Origin: an uncultured Pelagibacteraceae bacterium
GTDB taxonomy: Bacteria; Pseudomonadota; Alphaproteobacteria; Pelagibacterales; Pelagibacteraceae
Length of the DNA stretch: 64,000 bases
NCBI GenBank assembly: GCA_902561765.1
Contig: CACEQR010000002.1
Coordinates: 1-64,000, forward strand
Direction: 5' to 3'
Under the pieces are notes generated by a model. That model had not been told where the DNA came from, searched no databases, and saw only the letters and a list, made by a program, of their open reading frames with translations. Each line of letters starts with the position of its first letter. Positions within the stretch are counted from its first letter, which is position 1. Both the position numbers and the translations under genes were made by a program. This document shows, piece by piece, positions 36,406 to 45,983 of the stretch.

Positions 36406-37544
36406 CTTATTAACCTGGATTCTAATTTAAGTATTCTTAAAAGCTTTACAAAAAATTGAATAATAAAATATGATGATTTGTAATCTTTAAAAGATTTATT
36501 TTTTTCTTGCATTATCAATTTAAGTTTACTTTCGCTAATATCTAATTTTTGACTAATAAAATTAAATTCATTATTAATTTCATCATCAGCGATTGGGTAA
36601 TAATCCAATTTTTCCATCGCTTCTTCTCGGGTCATTTGATTTGTTAATATTAAACTTGAAAAATGAGCTTTTCTTTTGTCATAACCAAATTTTTTTAACA
36701 ACCAATATCCCTCGTAAAATTTTGTAAATCTAGACTCATAATGTTTATGCTCGTACTTCATCCAACCATATAAATTTTTAAGTTGCTCCATTGCATTTTT
36801 TTTGTTGTAGTCAACGTAATTTAATGGCTGCAGAACTTTCAAATTTTTAAAAAATCTAAAATAAATTTTATATGTAAAAATATCACATAAAGGAAATGCA
36901 TTTAATTTTATTTTACCATACTTTTTATGAATATCTTTAATATGTCTTACATCTGAAGCATGATAAGCCCACTCTAAAGGTTCTCTAATACATTCAGTGG
37001 AAAAATTACCCCCATTAAGTATGTAACCTATTTTATGTTTTACAGCATACTGATATAAAGAAGAAAATATTGCGTGATCCTGGGGTATATCTAAATTTGG
37101 ATGTTGAGCTTTAAAAAATGCAAGTTGTAAGTCTCTCATTTCATTCCAAGGTATTACAATTGTTTCAAGGTCTAAATTTAATCCATCAATAATTTTTTCA
37201 ATATTATTAACTGACTCAATTGAATTCCATCCAGTATCTACATGCACAACCAATGGATTAAGATTTAATTCTTTCTTGACAAAATGTGCTAAAAAACAAC
37301 TATCTACACCTCCACTAATTCCTATTAAACAATCATATTTATTATTTTTTCTTGATTTTATTTTTTTAACAATTTGTTCCAATTCATGTCTAGATTTAGA
37401 TAAATCCTCTAATTGAAATTTTATATTTTTATTGAAGTTTTGACAGTAGTCACAAATACCATTTTCATCAAATTTTAAAAGGCTATCAGAAGTATCCATC
37501 ACACAATTTTTACATACTGTATATTTATCTCTATTAGTTTTCAT
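36402..37544 (-). CDS. N-acetyl sugar amidotransferase, WbpG/PseA type
   Basis: About 380 residues from the ATG at 37542-37544; the ATG at 37556 is an alternative. Paired cysteines CKNC and CDYC near the N-terminus likely bind zinc. The PP-loop GISGGVDSCFL follows near residues 75-85. Later motifs such as LNGGNFSTECIREP and PQDHAIF match WbpG-like enzymes. It activates the acetamido sugar with ATP so that ammonia from HisH/HisF can form an acetamidino group. It is the first gene of the minus-strand operon. Confidence 0.87.
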   Translation of the reverse strand: MKTNRDKYTVCKNCVMDTSDSLLKFDENGICDYCQNFNKNIKFQLEDLSKSRHELEQIVKKIKSRKNNKYDCLIGISGGVDSCFLAHFVKKELNLNPLVVHVDTGWNSIESVNNIEKIIDGLNLDLETIVIPWNEMRDLQLAFFKAQHPNLDIPQDHAIFSSLYQYAVKHKIGYILNGGNFSTECIREPLEWAYHASDVRHIKDIHKKYGKIKLNAFPLCDIFTYKIYFRFFKNLKVLQPLNYVDYNKKNAMEQLKNLYGWMKYEHKHYESRFTKFYEGYWLLKKFGYDKRKAHFSSLILTNQMTREEAMEKLDYYPIADDEINNEFNFISQKLDISESKLKLIMQEKNKSFKDYKSSYFIIQFFVKLLRILKLESRLIR

Positions 37545-37661
37545 TGAATAATACATCTCTATACAAGATATATTCTTGATATTGAAGATTTAATTGTAAG
37601 ATTATCTATTTTTGAATAAGAATTGAAAGTTAAGTATATAATTTTTTATGTAATAATTAAT

Positions 37662-37691
37662 TTGATAATCGTAATTTGTAATGTATATAAA
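37662..37691 (+). promoter_or_regulatory. Candidate promoter of the Wzz-like gene, close to its start codon
   Basis: TTGATA (37662-37667) and TATAAA (37686-37691) are separated by 18 bp. The ATG at 37697 is 5 bp after the -10 element, and no ribosome site is visible. If used, this promoter gives a leaderless mRNA. The 140-bp divergent gap between wbpG and this gene is AT-rich, so the call is tentative. Confidence 0.35.
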
Positions 37692-37696
37692 ACGTA

Positions 37697-38476
37697 ATGA
37701 AAAAAGATACTATCAATCTGCTAGATACAATCAAAATATTTAAAAAAAACTTAAAGGCATTTTATATTTTTATATTTTTAGGAATTTTTTTTGGTTTGAT
37801 AGGTACTCTAATTAATACAAATTATATTGAATCAAAATCAAATTTTACACTAAAGGTTTCTATAAAGAACCCTTTAAAGAATTATTATATTTTAGATTTG
37901 TTAACACTCGACAGCATATATGTAAATGAAAGAGGTGTATCGATTAAAGCTACAAGTGAAAAAATAGCAAATTATTATGAAATTACAAACCAGTATTTAG
38001 ATTTATTGATCCAGACAATAAATTTAGAAGATTATAATTTAAACAGTCTTAATATAAACAAGATAACTTCAGAAAAAAAAGATATGAATTTTATTTTGAG
38101 ATTTGAGAACGTGCTAAATGCAGAAGAAACAAGAAAAAATTTATCTAATTTATCAAATGATTTAAACCCGTTGATTTCGCCAATTCTTTTTCAAAATATT
38201 GATAAGGAGACAAAAAACATAGAAGATTTCTTAAAAACAATAGAAAATAATCCAAATACTACGAATTTACAGAAATTAAGTCTGAAACTATCCCAAGAGA
38301 CATTGTTCAAATTAAGAAAAGATACGTTAAAGCTAATCGAAAAAAGAGATATTGAAATATTTGAAACTAATATTAGCGAGTCAAAAACAAAAAAAATAAA
38401 CAACATTCAAATTGTTATTTTTACAATTCTTCTATCACTGAGTATGTTTCTATTATTTATTATTTTGAAAAGATAG
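37697..38476 (+). CDS. Wzz-like polysaccharide chain-length determinant protein
   Basis: A 259-residue protein with membrane helices at both ends (about 20-43 and 237-257) and a helical periplasmic domain between. This is the layout of PCP/Wzz chain-length regulators. Sequence identity to known Wzz is not obvious, and the length is short for the family (about 320). It controls polymer length in Wzy-dependent systems, and Wzy-like genes are close by. Its end overlaps the convergent WecA-like gene by 24 bp. Confidence 0.6.
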   Translation: MKKDTINLLDTIKIFKKNLKAFYIFIFLGIFFGLIGTLINTNYIESKSNFTLKVSIKNPLKNYYILDLLTLDSIYVNERGVSIKATSEKIANYYEITNQYLDLLIQTINLEDYNLNSLNINKITSEKKDMNFILRFENVLNAEETRKNLSNLSNDLNPLISPILFQNIDKETKNIEDFLKTIENNPNTTNLQKLSLKLSQETLFKLRKDTLKLIEKRDIEIFETNISESKTKKINNIQIVIFTILLSLSMFLLFIILKR

Positions 38477-39460
38477 TTTTTTTAAAATAATAAAATAAAT
38501 TATAAAATTAACACCAATAAAAAACAAAATATTTAAATTTGTTATTTCATAGATTGCCAAAGGTAACACAGTAATTGAAAATAAGGTAAGCTGAACTTTT
38601 GTATTACTCTTGAAAGTATTATATAGTATATGGTGTATATGATTTCTATCACCAGAAAAGGGAGAAGAGTTATTATAAATTCTGTAAAAAAATAATCTAG
38701 TTAAATCAACAACTGGAAAAAACATTAATAAAACTACTTCATCACTGAACAAATACTTTCCACCAAAACTATAAATTTTAATAATTATAAATGATAAAAA
38801 GAAACCTAAAAAATAAGAACCTGAATTACCCGCAAATGTTTTTTTTTTAAAATTTAAAAAAAGAAAGAAAATTAATGGTAAAATAAATAATAAATAATAA
38901 ATAGAATTTATTTTGTAAGCTAAATAAGATATAAAAGTTATAGTGTAAATTCCAAGCTGTCCGTTAGAACCATCGTACATATTTAATGCATTTATAAAAA
39001 TGAATATTGAGAAAATTGAAAAAATTATAGAAAAATTTTCTAAAAGTATTCTTTTGTCAATAAAAGAAAAATATAAAATTTTTAAATTCAGATCATTATC
39101 AATTGAAACAGCTATTAATATTAACGTAAAAAAAAATATAATTTTTCTATTTGCAGAAATATTTCTTTTGTCATCAACTAAACCGATTAAAAAAAATGAT
39201 AAAGATATTGTGATAAAATTAATTATTTCTGTATTTGTACCAAAAAGTAAGTCTAAATTGCTATCATTTATAAAATGAGAAAATATTAAATAAAAATAAA
39301 TACATATAAATAAATAAACACCACCCGCTAAAGAAATTGAACCTTTATGAAGCTTTCTATCATCTGGAATATCATAAATATTTATAAGATTTGAGAATTG
39401 TTTAAAAAATCCAAAAATACCTATAACGAAAAAAAAATAAATTAAATTAAGAATGGTCAT
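38453..39460 (-). CDS. Initiating sugar-phosphate transferase, WecA/WbpL family
   Basis: A 335-residue polytopic protein of the MraY/WecA superfamily with about ten membrane helices. The signatures are GGVYLFI near residue 46, GLVDDKRN (Asp pair) near 93-100, NALNMYDGSNGQLG near 158-171, and GDRNHIHH near the C-terminus. It transfers a GlcNAc- or QuiNAc/FucNAc-phosphate to undecaprenyl phosphate to begin O-antigen-like glycan assembly. It overlaps the following O-antigen ligase-like gene by 4 bp. Confidence 0.88.
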   Translation of the reverse strand: MTILNLIYFFFVIGIFGFFKQFSNLINIYDIPDDRKLHKGSISLAGGVYLFICIYFYLIFSHFINDSNLDLLFGTNTEIINFITISLSFFLIGLVDDKRNISANRKIIFFFTLILIAVSIDNDLNLKILYFSFIDKRILLENFSIIFSIFSIFIFINALNMYDGSNGQLGIYTITFISYLAYKINSIYYLLFILPLIFFLFLNFKKKTFAGNSGSYFLGFFLSFIIIKIYSFGGKYLFSDEVVLLMFFPVVDLTRLFFYRIYNNSSPFSGDRNHIHHILYNTFKSNTKVQLTLFSITVLPLAIYEITNLNILFFIGVNFIIYFIILKKLSFQNNK

Positions 39461-40677
39461 TTGCTCTTTTTATATTTAAATTTAAAAAATATGTAAAAAC
39501 CTAAAGGTATAGAATTTATTATTGATAACCAATTATTAAAAAAGTTACCGCTAGGAAATAAAGGCATAAAATTTAATAGATTTAGTAGTAAAACTGAAAT
39601 TAGTGAAAACCTAAATTTATTATATTTTTTTTTTATAATTAGTTTTATTAGATCAATTAATAACAATGCATAAAAAGACATATATATTGCAAAACCCATC
39701 AAGCCCGTCTCGGATAAAAACTGAAATGAAAAGTTATGTGAATGAGTAGAACAGCTCTCCTCTGAAACTTTATAAATTTTATTTTCACAGTGCTTTCTAT
39801 ACATCTTTGGACCAATTCCTATAATTTTATGCTCTTTAAACATTTTGTAGGATGATAAATAGTGATCATGATGAACCTTTGTAAATACATATTTAAAGTT
39901 CTCAGAATTATGTATTAAGTTTGTATATATCCTTTGTTTCACATCAGGAAAATAGAACAGCATAATAAAAAAAACAATAAAAGGTAAAACAGATATTACA
40001 ATTTTTTCTAAAAAATGTTTTTCTAAAAAAAATAATAAAAAAATAAATTCCATAAAAAAAATTGCAATAGCTGCTTTTTCTGCTGACAAAAATACTGTTA
40101 TGGTTGTAATGAAAGATATTAAGAAAAAATAAAAATTAAATTTTGGTTTTTTATATATGTATAAAAGCCCAATTAACAATGGGTAAAGTTTAACTAGATA
40201 ACTACCTAAAATTAACTCATCTCCAAAAAAACTACTTACTCTTATAATATTTGGAGATAGTAATCCTAAAATATTATAGCTAAAAGTTTTTTGAAATATT
40301 GAATCTAAAAATAATATGAAAAAGATTAATATTAAAATATTTAAAAACTTATTTAAATCCTTTTCATTTTTATAAAGTAAAAAACTTAAAATAACTATAA
40401 ACAATATAATTCGTATAAAGAAAAAAGAGCTTTTAAGGGAAAATAGAATATCATTTGATAATAAAGAACTTAAAATTGAAATCAACCAAAGAAGTAACAA
40501 AATTCTTATTATTTTATTTTTAAAAAATTTAGAAAAGTCAAATTTTTTATAATAAGTAAAAAATAATATAAATGATATAACAACAATTAGATCAGGTATT
40601 AATGGACCTGAAATTAAAGCAATTGGTAATAAAATTATTAAATAAAAATTAATTTTAAGAATTTGATCTGTAATCAT
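39457..40677 (-). CDS. O-antigen ligase / polymerase family membrane protein (WaaL/Wzy-like)
   Basis: A 406-residue polytopic protein with about ten membrane helices. Its large periplasmic loop at about 255-310 includes GIGPKMYRKHCE and the ligase-type motif HSHNFSFQFLSETGLMGF. Members either join O-antigen to lipid A core (WaaL) or polymerise repeat units (Wzy). The HSHN-x-F-x-x-x-L-x-E-x-G motif is typical of the ligase branch. It overlaps its neighbours by 1-4 bp. Confidence 0.75.
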   Translation of the reverse strand: MITDQILKINFYLIILLPIALISGPLIPDLIVVISFILFFTYYKKFDFSKFFKNKIIRILLLLWLISILSSLLSNDILFSLKSSFFFIRIILFIVILSFLLYKNEKDLNKFLNILILIFFILFLDSIFQKTFSYNILGLLSPNIIRVSSFFGDELILGSYLVKLYPLLIGLLYIYKKPKFNFYFFLISFITTITVFLSAEKAAIAIFFMEFIFLLFFLEKHFLEKIVISVLPFIVFFIMLFYFPDVKQRIYTNLIHNSENFKYVFTKVHHDHYLSSYKMFKEHKIIGIGPKMYRKHCENKIYKVSEESCSTHSHNFSFQFLSETGLMGFAIYMSFYALLLIDLIKLIIKKKYNKFRFSLISVLLLNLLNFMPLFPSGNFFNNWLSIINSIPLGFYIFFKFKYKKSK

Positions 40678-41762
40678 TATCTGTAGTAATCTAAATAACT
40701 TATAATAGATTTTAACACCACACCTGAAACATTATCTTTGTTATATGATGGGTGATTAACTACAAATTTATTTTTAGATGCTATTTTTACAGAATTTTTT
40801 AATTTCTTTAAATTTGGGCCACTTAAAATTATTGCTCCATTTTCTAATCCCTCTGGTCTTTCAGTGCAATGCCTCAAATGTACTGCGGTTTTTCCTAATA
40901 AACTTGATTCTTCCGAGAGTGTGCCACTATCAGATAGAGTTATAAAAGAATTTTTTTGGAGTTTAATATAGTCAAAAAAACCAAAAGGTTTATTAAAACG
41001 AAGATATTTTTTTTTTATATTCATTTTTTCTATATTTTTAGCCGTACGATAATGCGTAGATATAATACCTGGTATTTTATATAATTTACACAAAGAGTTA
41101 ATACTTTCTAAAAAATGCGTTAGTTTTTTTTTATCATCTACATTTTCTTCTCTATGCAATGAAATTAAAAAAAATCTTTTTTTTGTTAATTTTAAACTTT
41201 TAAGTATTTTCGAATTATTAATTTTATTTTTGTAATAGTTTAAAACCTCTTTCATGGGGCTTCCAATTTCAATTACCTTTTCTGGATGTAAGCCTTCCAT
41301 TATCAAGTTATCTTTAGATAATTTGGTATAAGTCATATTTAAATCTGATATATGGTCAACAATTTTTCTGTTTATCTCCTCTGGTACTTTATCGTCAAAG
41401 CATCTATTTCCAGCTTCAAAATGAAATACGGGAATATTATTTTTTTTTGCCACTAATGAGGCATATGCACTATTAGTGTCACCTAATACAAATATTGCAT
41501 CTGGTTTATTTTTATCCAAGTACTTTTTAAATTTTAGCAATATTTCAGCAATAGTCTCTACTGCGGTTGATTTCGCACAATTTAAAAATAAATCTGGTTT
41601 TCTTATTTTCAATTCATTAAAAAATATTTGATATAGCTCATAGTCATAATTTTGACCGGTATGAATAATTTTATGATCAAAATTATTATCAAAAACTTTT
41701 ATTATTCTAGAAAGTTTAATTATTTCTGGTCTAGTTCCCAATACTGTAAAAATTTTATACAT
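40677..41762 (-). CDS. Non-hydrolysing UDP-N-acetylglucosamine 2-epimerase family (WecB/WbvD-like)
   Basis: A 361-residue GT-B fold epimerase. GTRPEIIKL (residues 9-17), HTGQNYD, FVLGDTNSA, FHFEAGNR and the SDSGTLSEESSLLGK motif are conserved. The family makes UDP-ManNAc from UDP-GlcNAc. Close relatives act as 2-epimerases at the end of the UDP-L-FucNAc and UDP-L-QuiNAc pathways. The presence of a WbjB-like and an RmlD-like gene in the same island makes the latter role likely. Confidence 0.85.
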   Translation of the reverse strand: MYKIFTVLGTRPEIIKLSRIIKVFDNNFDHKIIHTGQNYDYELYQIFFNELKIRKPDLFLNCAKSTAVETIAEILLKFKKYLDKNKPDAIFVLGDTNSAYASLVAKKNNIPVFHFEAGNRCFDDKVPEEINRKIVDHISDLNMTYTKLSKDNLIMEGLHPEKVIEIGSPMKEVLNYYKNKINNSKILKSLKLTKKRFFLISLHREENVDDKKKLTHFLESINSLCKLYKIPGIISTHYRTAKNIEKMNIKKKYLRFNKPFGFFDYIKLQKNSFITLSDSGTLSEESSLLGKTAVHLRHCTERPEGLENGAIILSGPNLKKLKNSVKIASKNKFVVNHPSYNKDNVSGVVLKSIISYLDYYR

Positions 41763-42714
41763 TATTTTTAAGAATTTTATTTAAAAAAATTAGAACCACA
41801 TTATATAAAATTGCTATAAATACTGAAGCAAAAAAGACTATAAATCGAAAGTAAATTTTTATTAAGACACCTAATTCAAAATTAAAATTCATTTGATCAG
41901 TTAGTAAACCCAATCCAATTTCTGATATTATAAGATTTTGTGGAAGTAAGTTAAACATATCGATTAAAGTATTACCCATAAAAAGAATAAAAGAATTTTC
42001 AAAACCCACATTTCCTTGTAATGAGTCAATCAATAAAGTTAATACCAAGAATTCTATAAAGTGGAGTAATAAAAATATTAGAAAAAATTTTTTTAAAAAA
42101 ACTTTATTTGATAAAGATATTAAAAATAAGTTAATTAGTTTATCTAATTTATTAACAAAGTAATTACCTTTGATATTTAATTTTCCAATTATCACTTTAG
42201 TAAATTTTAAGAAAACTAAAGGAATTATTAAAAAAAATAGACTCAACAATAATAGTAATAAAGAAAGTTTTAAATTAAATAATTTAAAATTTTTAAGTAT
42301 AAAAAAAGTTTCTATAGAAAAAAGAAAAAGTGATAAAAATAAAAAAAACCAACTAATTAATATATAGATTCCTACAAACTTATCATAATTTAAATCAAAT
42401 TTTTTTAGCTGTGCAGCTCTATAAAATATTCCAAAAAGAGGAATTGAATTTAAGAACTGACTATTAAAATATATTAAGTACCACTTAAGTTTAGGAATTT
42501 TTATCTTACATAAATCAGTTAAGGTTACCAAAAGTAAATTTGAATATAAAAAAATTATAATTGATACCAATAATATTATGAACAAGAATTTTGTATAATC
42601 TACATTAGTGATTATGTTAACGATGTTATCGTTATCTTTTATGTATTTATAAATAAATATAAAACATACAGAAACAATTAAAAATTTAAAAATTCGTTCA
42701 ATCAATTTTGCCAC
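41755..42714 (-). CDS. Polytopic membrane protein, LPG-synthase transmembrane/flippase-like (UPF0104)
   Basis: A 319-residue protein with about eight membrane helices. The pattern of hydrophobic blocks with FYRAAQLKKF (about 102-111) and a late NLLPQNLIISEIGLG segment resembles the UPF0104/AglD family of lysylphosphatidylglycerol synthase membrane domains, often found in glycan clusters. It overlaps the next gene by 17 bp. Its function is not known; no canonical Wzx flippase is seen in the window, so it might have a lipid-transport role, which is speculation. Confidence 0.55.
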   Translation of the reverse strand: MAKLIERIFKFLIVSVCFIFIYKYIKDNDNIVNIITNVDYTKFLFIILLVSIIIFLYSNLLLVTLTDLCKIKIPKLKWYLIYFNSQFLNSIPLFGIFYRAAQLKKFDLNYDKFVGIYILISWFFLFLSLFLFSIETFFILKNFKLFNLKLSLLLLLLSLFFLIIPLVFLKFTKVIIGKLNIKGNYFVNKLDKLINLFLISLSNKVFLKKFFLIFLLLHFIEFLVLTLLIDSLQGNVGFENSFILFMGNTLIDMFNLLPQNLIISEIGLGLLTDQMNFNFELGVLIKIYFRFIVFFASVFIAILYNVVLIFLNKILKNNV

Positions 42715-43807
42715 CTATTTCTTTAATAAACTTAAATGTTTTTTTTGAAGTAATTTTCCAGCTATATTGTTTAGAAATTTTTTTTCCTTTTAAAGTTTTC
42801 ACTCTAATATTATTTTTATTAATTATAATATTTTCGATTGAATTTTTAATATTAAATATTGAGTCTTTACAGAAAAATCCTGCGTTTGATAAAATTTCTT
42901 TTGAGATTTCATTTTTAACTGCCAAAACAGGCAAACCACACTTCATTGCTTCTAACATGGTCATTCCAAATGTTTCGGACTTTGATGCATAAATTTTTAA
43001 ATCATGATTATTATACAATCTTGGAAGATCTTTATATTTTACCTTTCCTAAAATTTTAACATGTTTTCTAATTTTTAATTTATCGATTTTATCTAATAAT
43101 ATATTTTTGTTTTTATCATCATATGAACCAACTAAAGAGAGTTTTACATTATATTTTTTTTTAATTAAGTTTACTACATTAAGTATTTTGATTTGATTTT
43201 TATACAAATCTATTTTTGAAACATAAAGAATTTTAATTAAATTTTTAGAGTTTTTTCTGTTCCTAAATTTGAAAATCTCTGAAACTCCATGAGGAATTAT
43301 TTTATTTTTTTTGTATTTTAAATTGATTTCTCTTTTTAAAATTTTTTTTGAAAATTTTGATAAAAAAATTAATCCATCTGATTTTAGAAATGTATTTAAA
43401 TATATTTTTTTTTGAATTCTGAGCTTAATTCTAGTAAAAAAATTGTATCTTTTTACATCTTCATTAATAAAAGGCAAAATATTCTGAAATATAGAAACTG
43501 TCCTGGTACTCTTTCTGAGCAGAACACCTCCTAAAACAAATAAAATGTTACAATTATAAGATTTGAGTTCTTTAGGTAAAAAGTAAAATTGCCAAAACAG
43601 TCTATATATTGAATAATTTGAAATATTTTTAATATTAATTTTTTTTATATTTCTATTCTCTTTTATTTGATTTAAAGATACTGAACTGCCCCAAATGACA
43701 ATTTTATCAATTTCTGAATTTTTAAAACTAAAATTATTTAATAATTCAAATAAATGTACTAATCCACCATCACTTTTAATATTTGTTGCATCAATTCCTA
43801 TTATCAT
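42698..43807 (-). CDS. Glycosyltransferase family 4
   Basis: A 369-residue GT-B glycosyltransferase. The N-terminal IGIDATNIKSDGGLVHLFEL start and the donor-binding motif SETFGMTMLEAMKCGLPVLA (E-x7-E type) near residues 275-294 are clear, and IIPHGVS links the domains. The specificity is unknown; it adds one sugar of the surface glycan unit. It overlaps both neighbours by about 17 bp. Confidence 0.85.
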   Translation of the reverse strand: MIIGIDATNIKSDGGLVHLFELLNNFSFKNSEIDKIVIWGSSVSLNQIKENRNIKKINIKNISNYSIYRLFWQFYFLPKELKSYNCNILFVLGGVLLRKSTRTVSIFQNILPFINEDVKRYNFFTRIKLRIQKKIYLNTFLKSDGLIFLSKFSKKILKREINLKYKKNKIIPHGVSEIFKFRNRKNSKNLIKILYVSKIDLYKNQIKILNVVNLIKKKYNVKLSLVGSYDDKNKNILLDKIDKLKIRKHVKILGKVKYKDLPRLYNNHDLKIYASKSETFGMTMLEAMKCGLPVLAVKNEISKEILSNAGFFCKDSIFNIKNSIENIIINKNNIRVKTLKGKKISKQYSWKITSKKTFKFIKEIGGKID

Positions 43808-44981
43808 TCTCTAATCTCATCAATATGTAAAAATAAAAAAGTATAGTAAGAAATATTTTAAAACTTAATAATAAGTCTAATGTAAGTCCTGTAATTAAAA
43901 GCAAAAAAAACATATGAATCGGAAATTTTCTTAATGCAAATAACACAAATATAAATCCAAATATTCCAGCTCCAAATAAAATTCGAAATAATGCTGATTC
44001 ATAATATATAGTTGTAGAGCCTGTACCAAATATAATGGTAAAAGGATTTAACAAGAATTTTTCGTACATTATTAACCAATGATGTATTCTATACGCCATG
44101 GACCATAATTTACCATCTAATTGATTAAGATCAGGTTTTTGTTGATAAAAAATAAAATCTTGAAGCATTTGAATTAATTGAAAGTAGACTTCATCAAATA
44201 CAAAGAAATTTTTGGAAATATTAATAATTATAAAAAAACATACTAACGTTGTGACTAAAAAAATTAAAAAGAAATATATTTTACTAAATTTGATATATTT
44301 TAGATAAATATATAGACTTGACGCAAAAATAAAGGATACTGCTATTGCCCTAGATTGAGTAACAAATATTAAATATATCGCAACAATTGAATAAATATAC
44401 TTCGATGTTAAAGATTTTTTTTTGTCCAACAAAAGAGTGAAAAATATTATTGCACTACAATTTGACAATTCCCAAGGTCCTCCTGTTAAACCTGTCGGTC
44501 TATCATCTGTCAAATTTGCAGGGCTCTCATAGCCTAAAGATGAGATTTCACCAAACAATCCAAATTGCTGAAGCACAACAGCGAAGAGATTTAATATCAA
44601 ATATAACCTAAGTATAGTGAATATTGAGTCCAGGTTTGGATTATGCCTATTAAAATATATTAGTAATACGACATATTCTAAGTATCTTGGTAAAATAATC
44701 CATTTTTGATCAAAATAAAAAGATCCATGAATAATTGAGATTAGTAATATAAAAAAATAAATAATAAAGTAAAAACCCAAATCATTTTTTTTTATTTCAA
44801 ATGAATTTGATAATATTAAAAAAAAAGCAATATAAATAATTATTAAATCTTCAATTCTTATACCTTGATGATAACCTTTTAGACTAATTATGTTAAATTT
44901 AGGAAAAATTAATAAAATAAATAGAATAAAAAATTCAATTAAATAATTATACGAATAATTTTTTTTAAATAAATTATTCAA
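43791..44981 (-). CDS. O-antigen polymerase-like membrane protein (Wzy candidate)
   Basis: A 396-residue polytopic protein with ten or more membrane helices and a long periplasmic loop at about 255-305. Wzy proteins share little sequence but have this layout, and the segment DDRPTGLTGGPWELSN near residue 157 is of the kind seen in O-antigen polymerases. With the separate ligase-like gene (39457-40677), this is the better Wzy candidate. It overlaps both neighbours. Confidence 0.6.
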   Translation of the reverse strand: MNNLFKKNYSYNYLIEFFILFILLIFPKFNIISLKGYHQGIRIEDLIIIYIAFFLILSNSFEIKKNDLGFYFIIYFFILLISIIHGSFYFDQKWIILPRYLEYVVLLIYFNRHNPNLDSIFTILRLYLILNLFAVVLQQFGLFGEISSLGYESPANLTDDRPTGLTGGPWELSNCSAIIFFTLLLDKKKSLTSKYIYSIVAIYLIFVTQSRAIAVSFIFASSLYIYLKYIKFSKIYFFLIFLVTTLVCFFIIINISKNFFVFDEVYFQLIQMLQDFIFYQQKPDLNQLDGKLWSMAYRIHHWLIMYEKFLLNPFTIIFGTGSTTIYYESALFRILFGAGIFGFIFVLFALRKFPIHMFFLLLITGLTLDLLLSFKIFLTILFYFYILMRLENDNRN

Positions 44982-45975
44982 TGAAACTATCTAAAACTTT
45001 AAATTTATTAATAAATTTTGCTACTTCTTTAGCTGAAAGTTGGTAAGTATTCGACGAGTTATACTCATCAAATTGATCAAGTTTTTCCTGACCTTTTTCG
45101 AAATATTTATCATAATTTAGATCTCTCTTATCTTTTGGGATAATAAAAAATTTTCTTTTTTCAGTAGCTTTTGACATTTCTTGTGTAGACACTAGTGTCT
45201 CATGAATTTTTTCTCCATGTCTTACTCCAACATTTTTAATTTTTATTTTTTTTTTTAAAAGAATTTTTAACCCTTGTACAAGATTTAGTATTGAGGAAGC
45301 TGGAGATTTTTGTACAAATATATCTCCATTTTTGGCATTTTGAAGTGCGTACAATACCAAATCAACTGATTGATCAACTGACATTAAAAATCTAGTCATA
45401 TTTTTGTTAGTTATTGTTATTGGTAAATTATTATTTATCTGACTTACGAAAAGTGGAATTACTGATCCTCTAGTACCCATTACATTTCCATATCTAGTTG
45501 CACAAAAAATCGTTTTGCTATTTCGAGATTTAGCAATCATAATTTTTTCCATCATTGCTTTAGATAATCCCATTGCATTAATTGGGTATACTGCTTTGTC
45601 GGTACTCAACATTACACATTTTTTAACTCCTGAAAATTCTGCAGCTTTTGTAATATTATTTGCCCCAATTATATTGGTATTTACCGCTTCCATAGGAAAA
45701 AATTCGCAAGAGGGAACTTGTTTTAAAGCTGCAGCATGAAAAATGTAGTCAACATTTTTTGTTGCTTCAACTACGCTAGAATAGTCTCTAATGTCTCCCA
45801 AATAAAATTTAAGACGATCATCATTAATTTTTTTTCTCAAATCAAACTGTTTTTTTTCGTCTCTGCTTAAAATTCTTATTTCTTTTATATTAGTTTTTAA
45901 AATTTTTTTTAAAACTGCATTTCCGAATGACCCTGTACCACCAGTAATCAAAAATATTTTTCCTTTAAAATTCAT
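44974..45975 (-). CDS. UDP-GlcNAc 4,6-dehydratase/5-epimerase, WbjB/FnlA/WbvB family
   Basis: A 333-residue membrane-free SDR. GGTGSFGNAV (residues 11-20), AAALKQVPSCEF, STDKAVYPINAMGLSKAMMEK (the family's Met-for-Tyr active site) and RYGNVMGTRGSVIP are diagnostic of FnlA/CapE/WbjB enzymes. It makes the 4-keto-6-deoxy-L-talose intermediate shared by the UDP-L-FucNAc and UDP-L-QuiNAc routes. The RmlD-like reductase (46759-47637) and 2-epimerase (40677-41762) supply later steps. Confidence 0.85.
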   Translation of the reverse strand: MNFKGKIFLITGGTGSFGNAVLKKILKTNIKEIRILSRDEKKQFDLRKKINDDRLKFYLGDIRDYSSVVEATKNVDYIFHAAALKQVPSCEFFPMEAVNTNIIGANNITKAAEFSGVKKCVMLSTDKAVYPINAMGLSKAMMEKIMIAKSRNSKTIFCATRYGNVMGTRGSVIPLFVSQINNNLPITITNKNMTRFLMSVDQSVDLVLYALQNAKNGDIFVQKSPASSILNLVQGLKILLKKKIKIKNVGVRHGEKIHETLVSTQEMSKATEKRKFFIIPKDKRDLNYDKYFEKGQEKLDQFDEYNSSNTYQLSAKEVAKFINKFKVLDSFIE

Positions 45976-45983
45976 AATTATAA

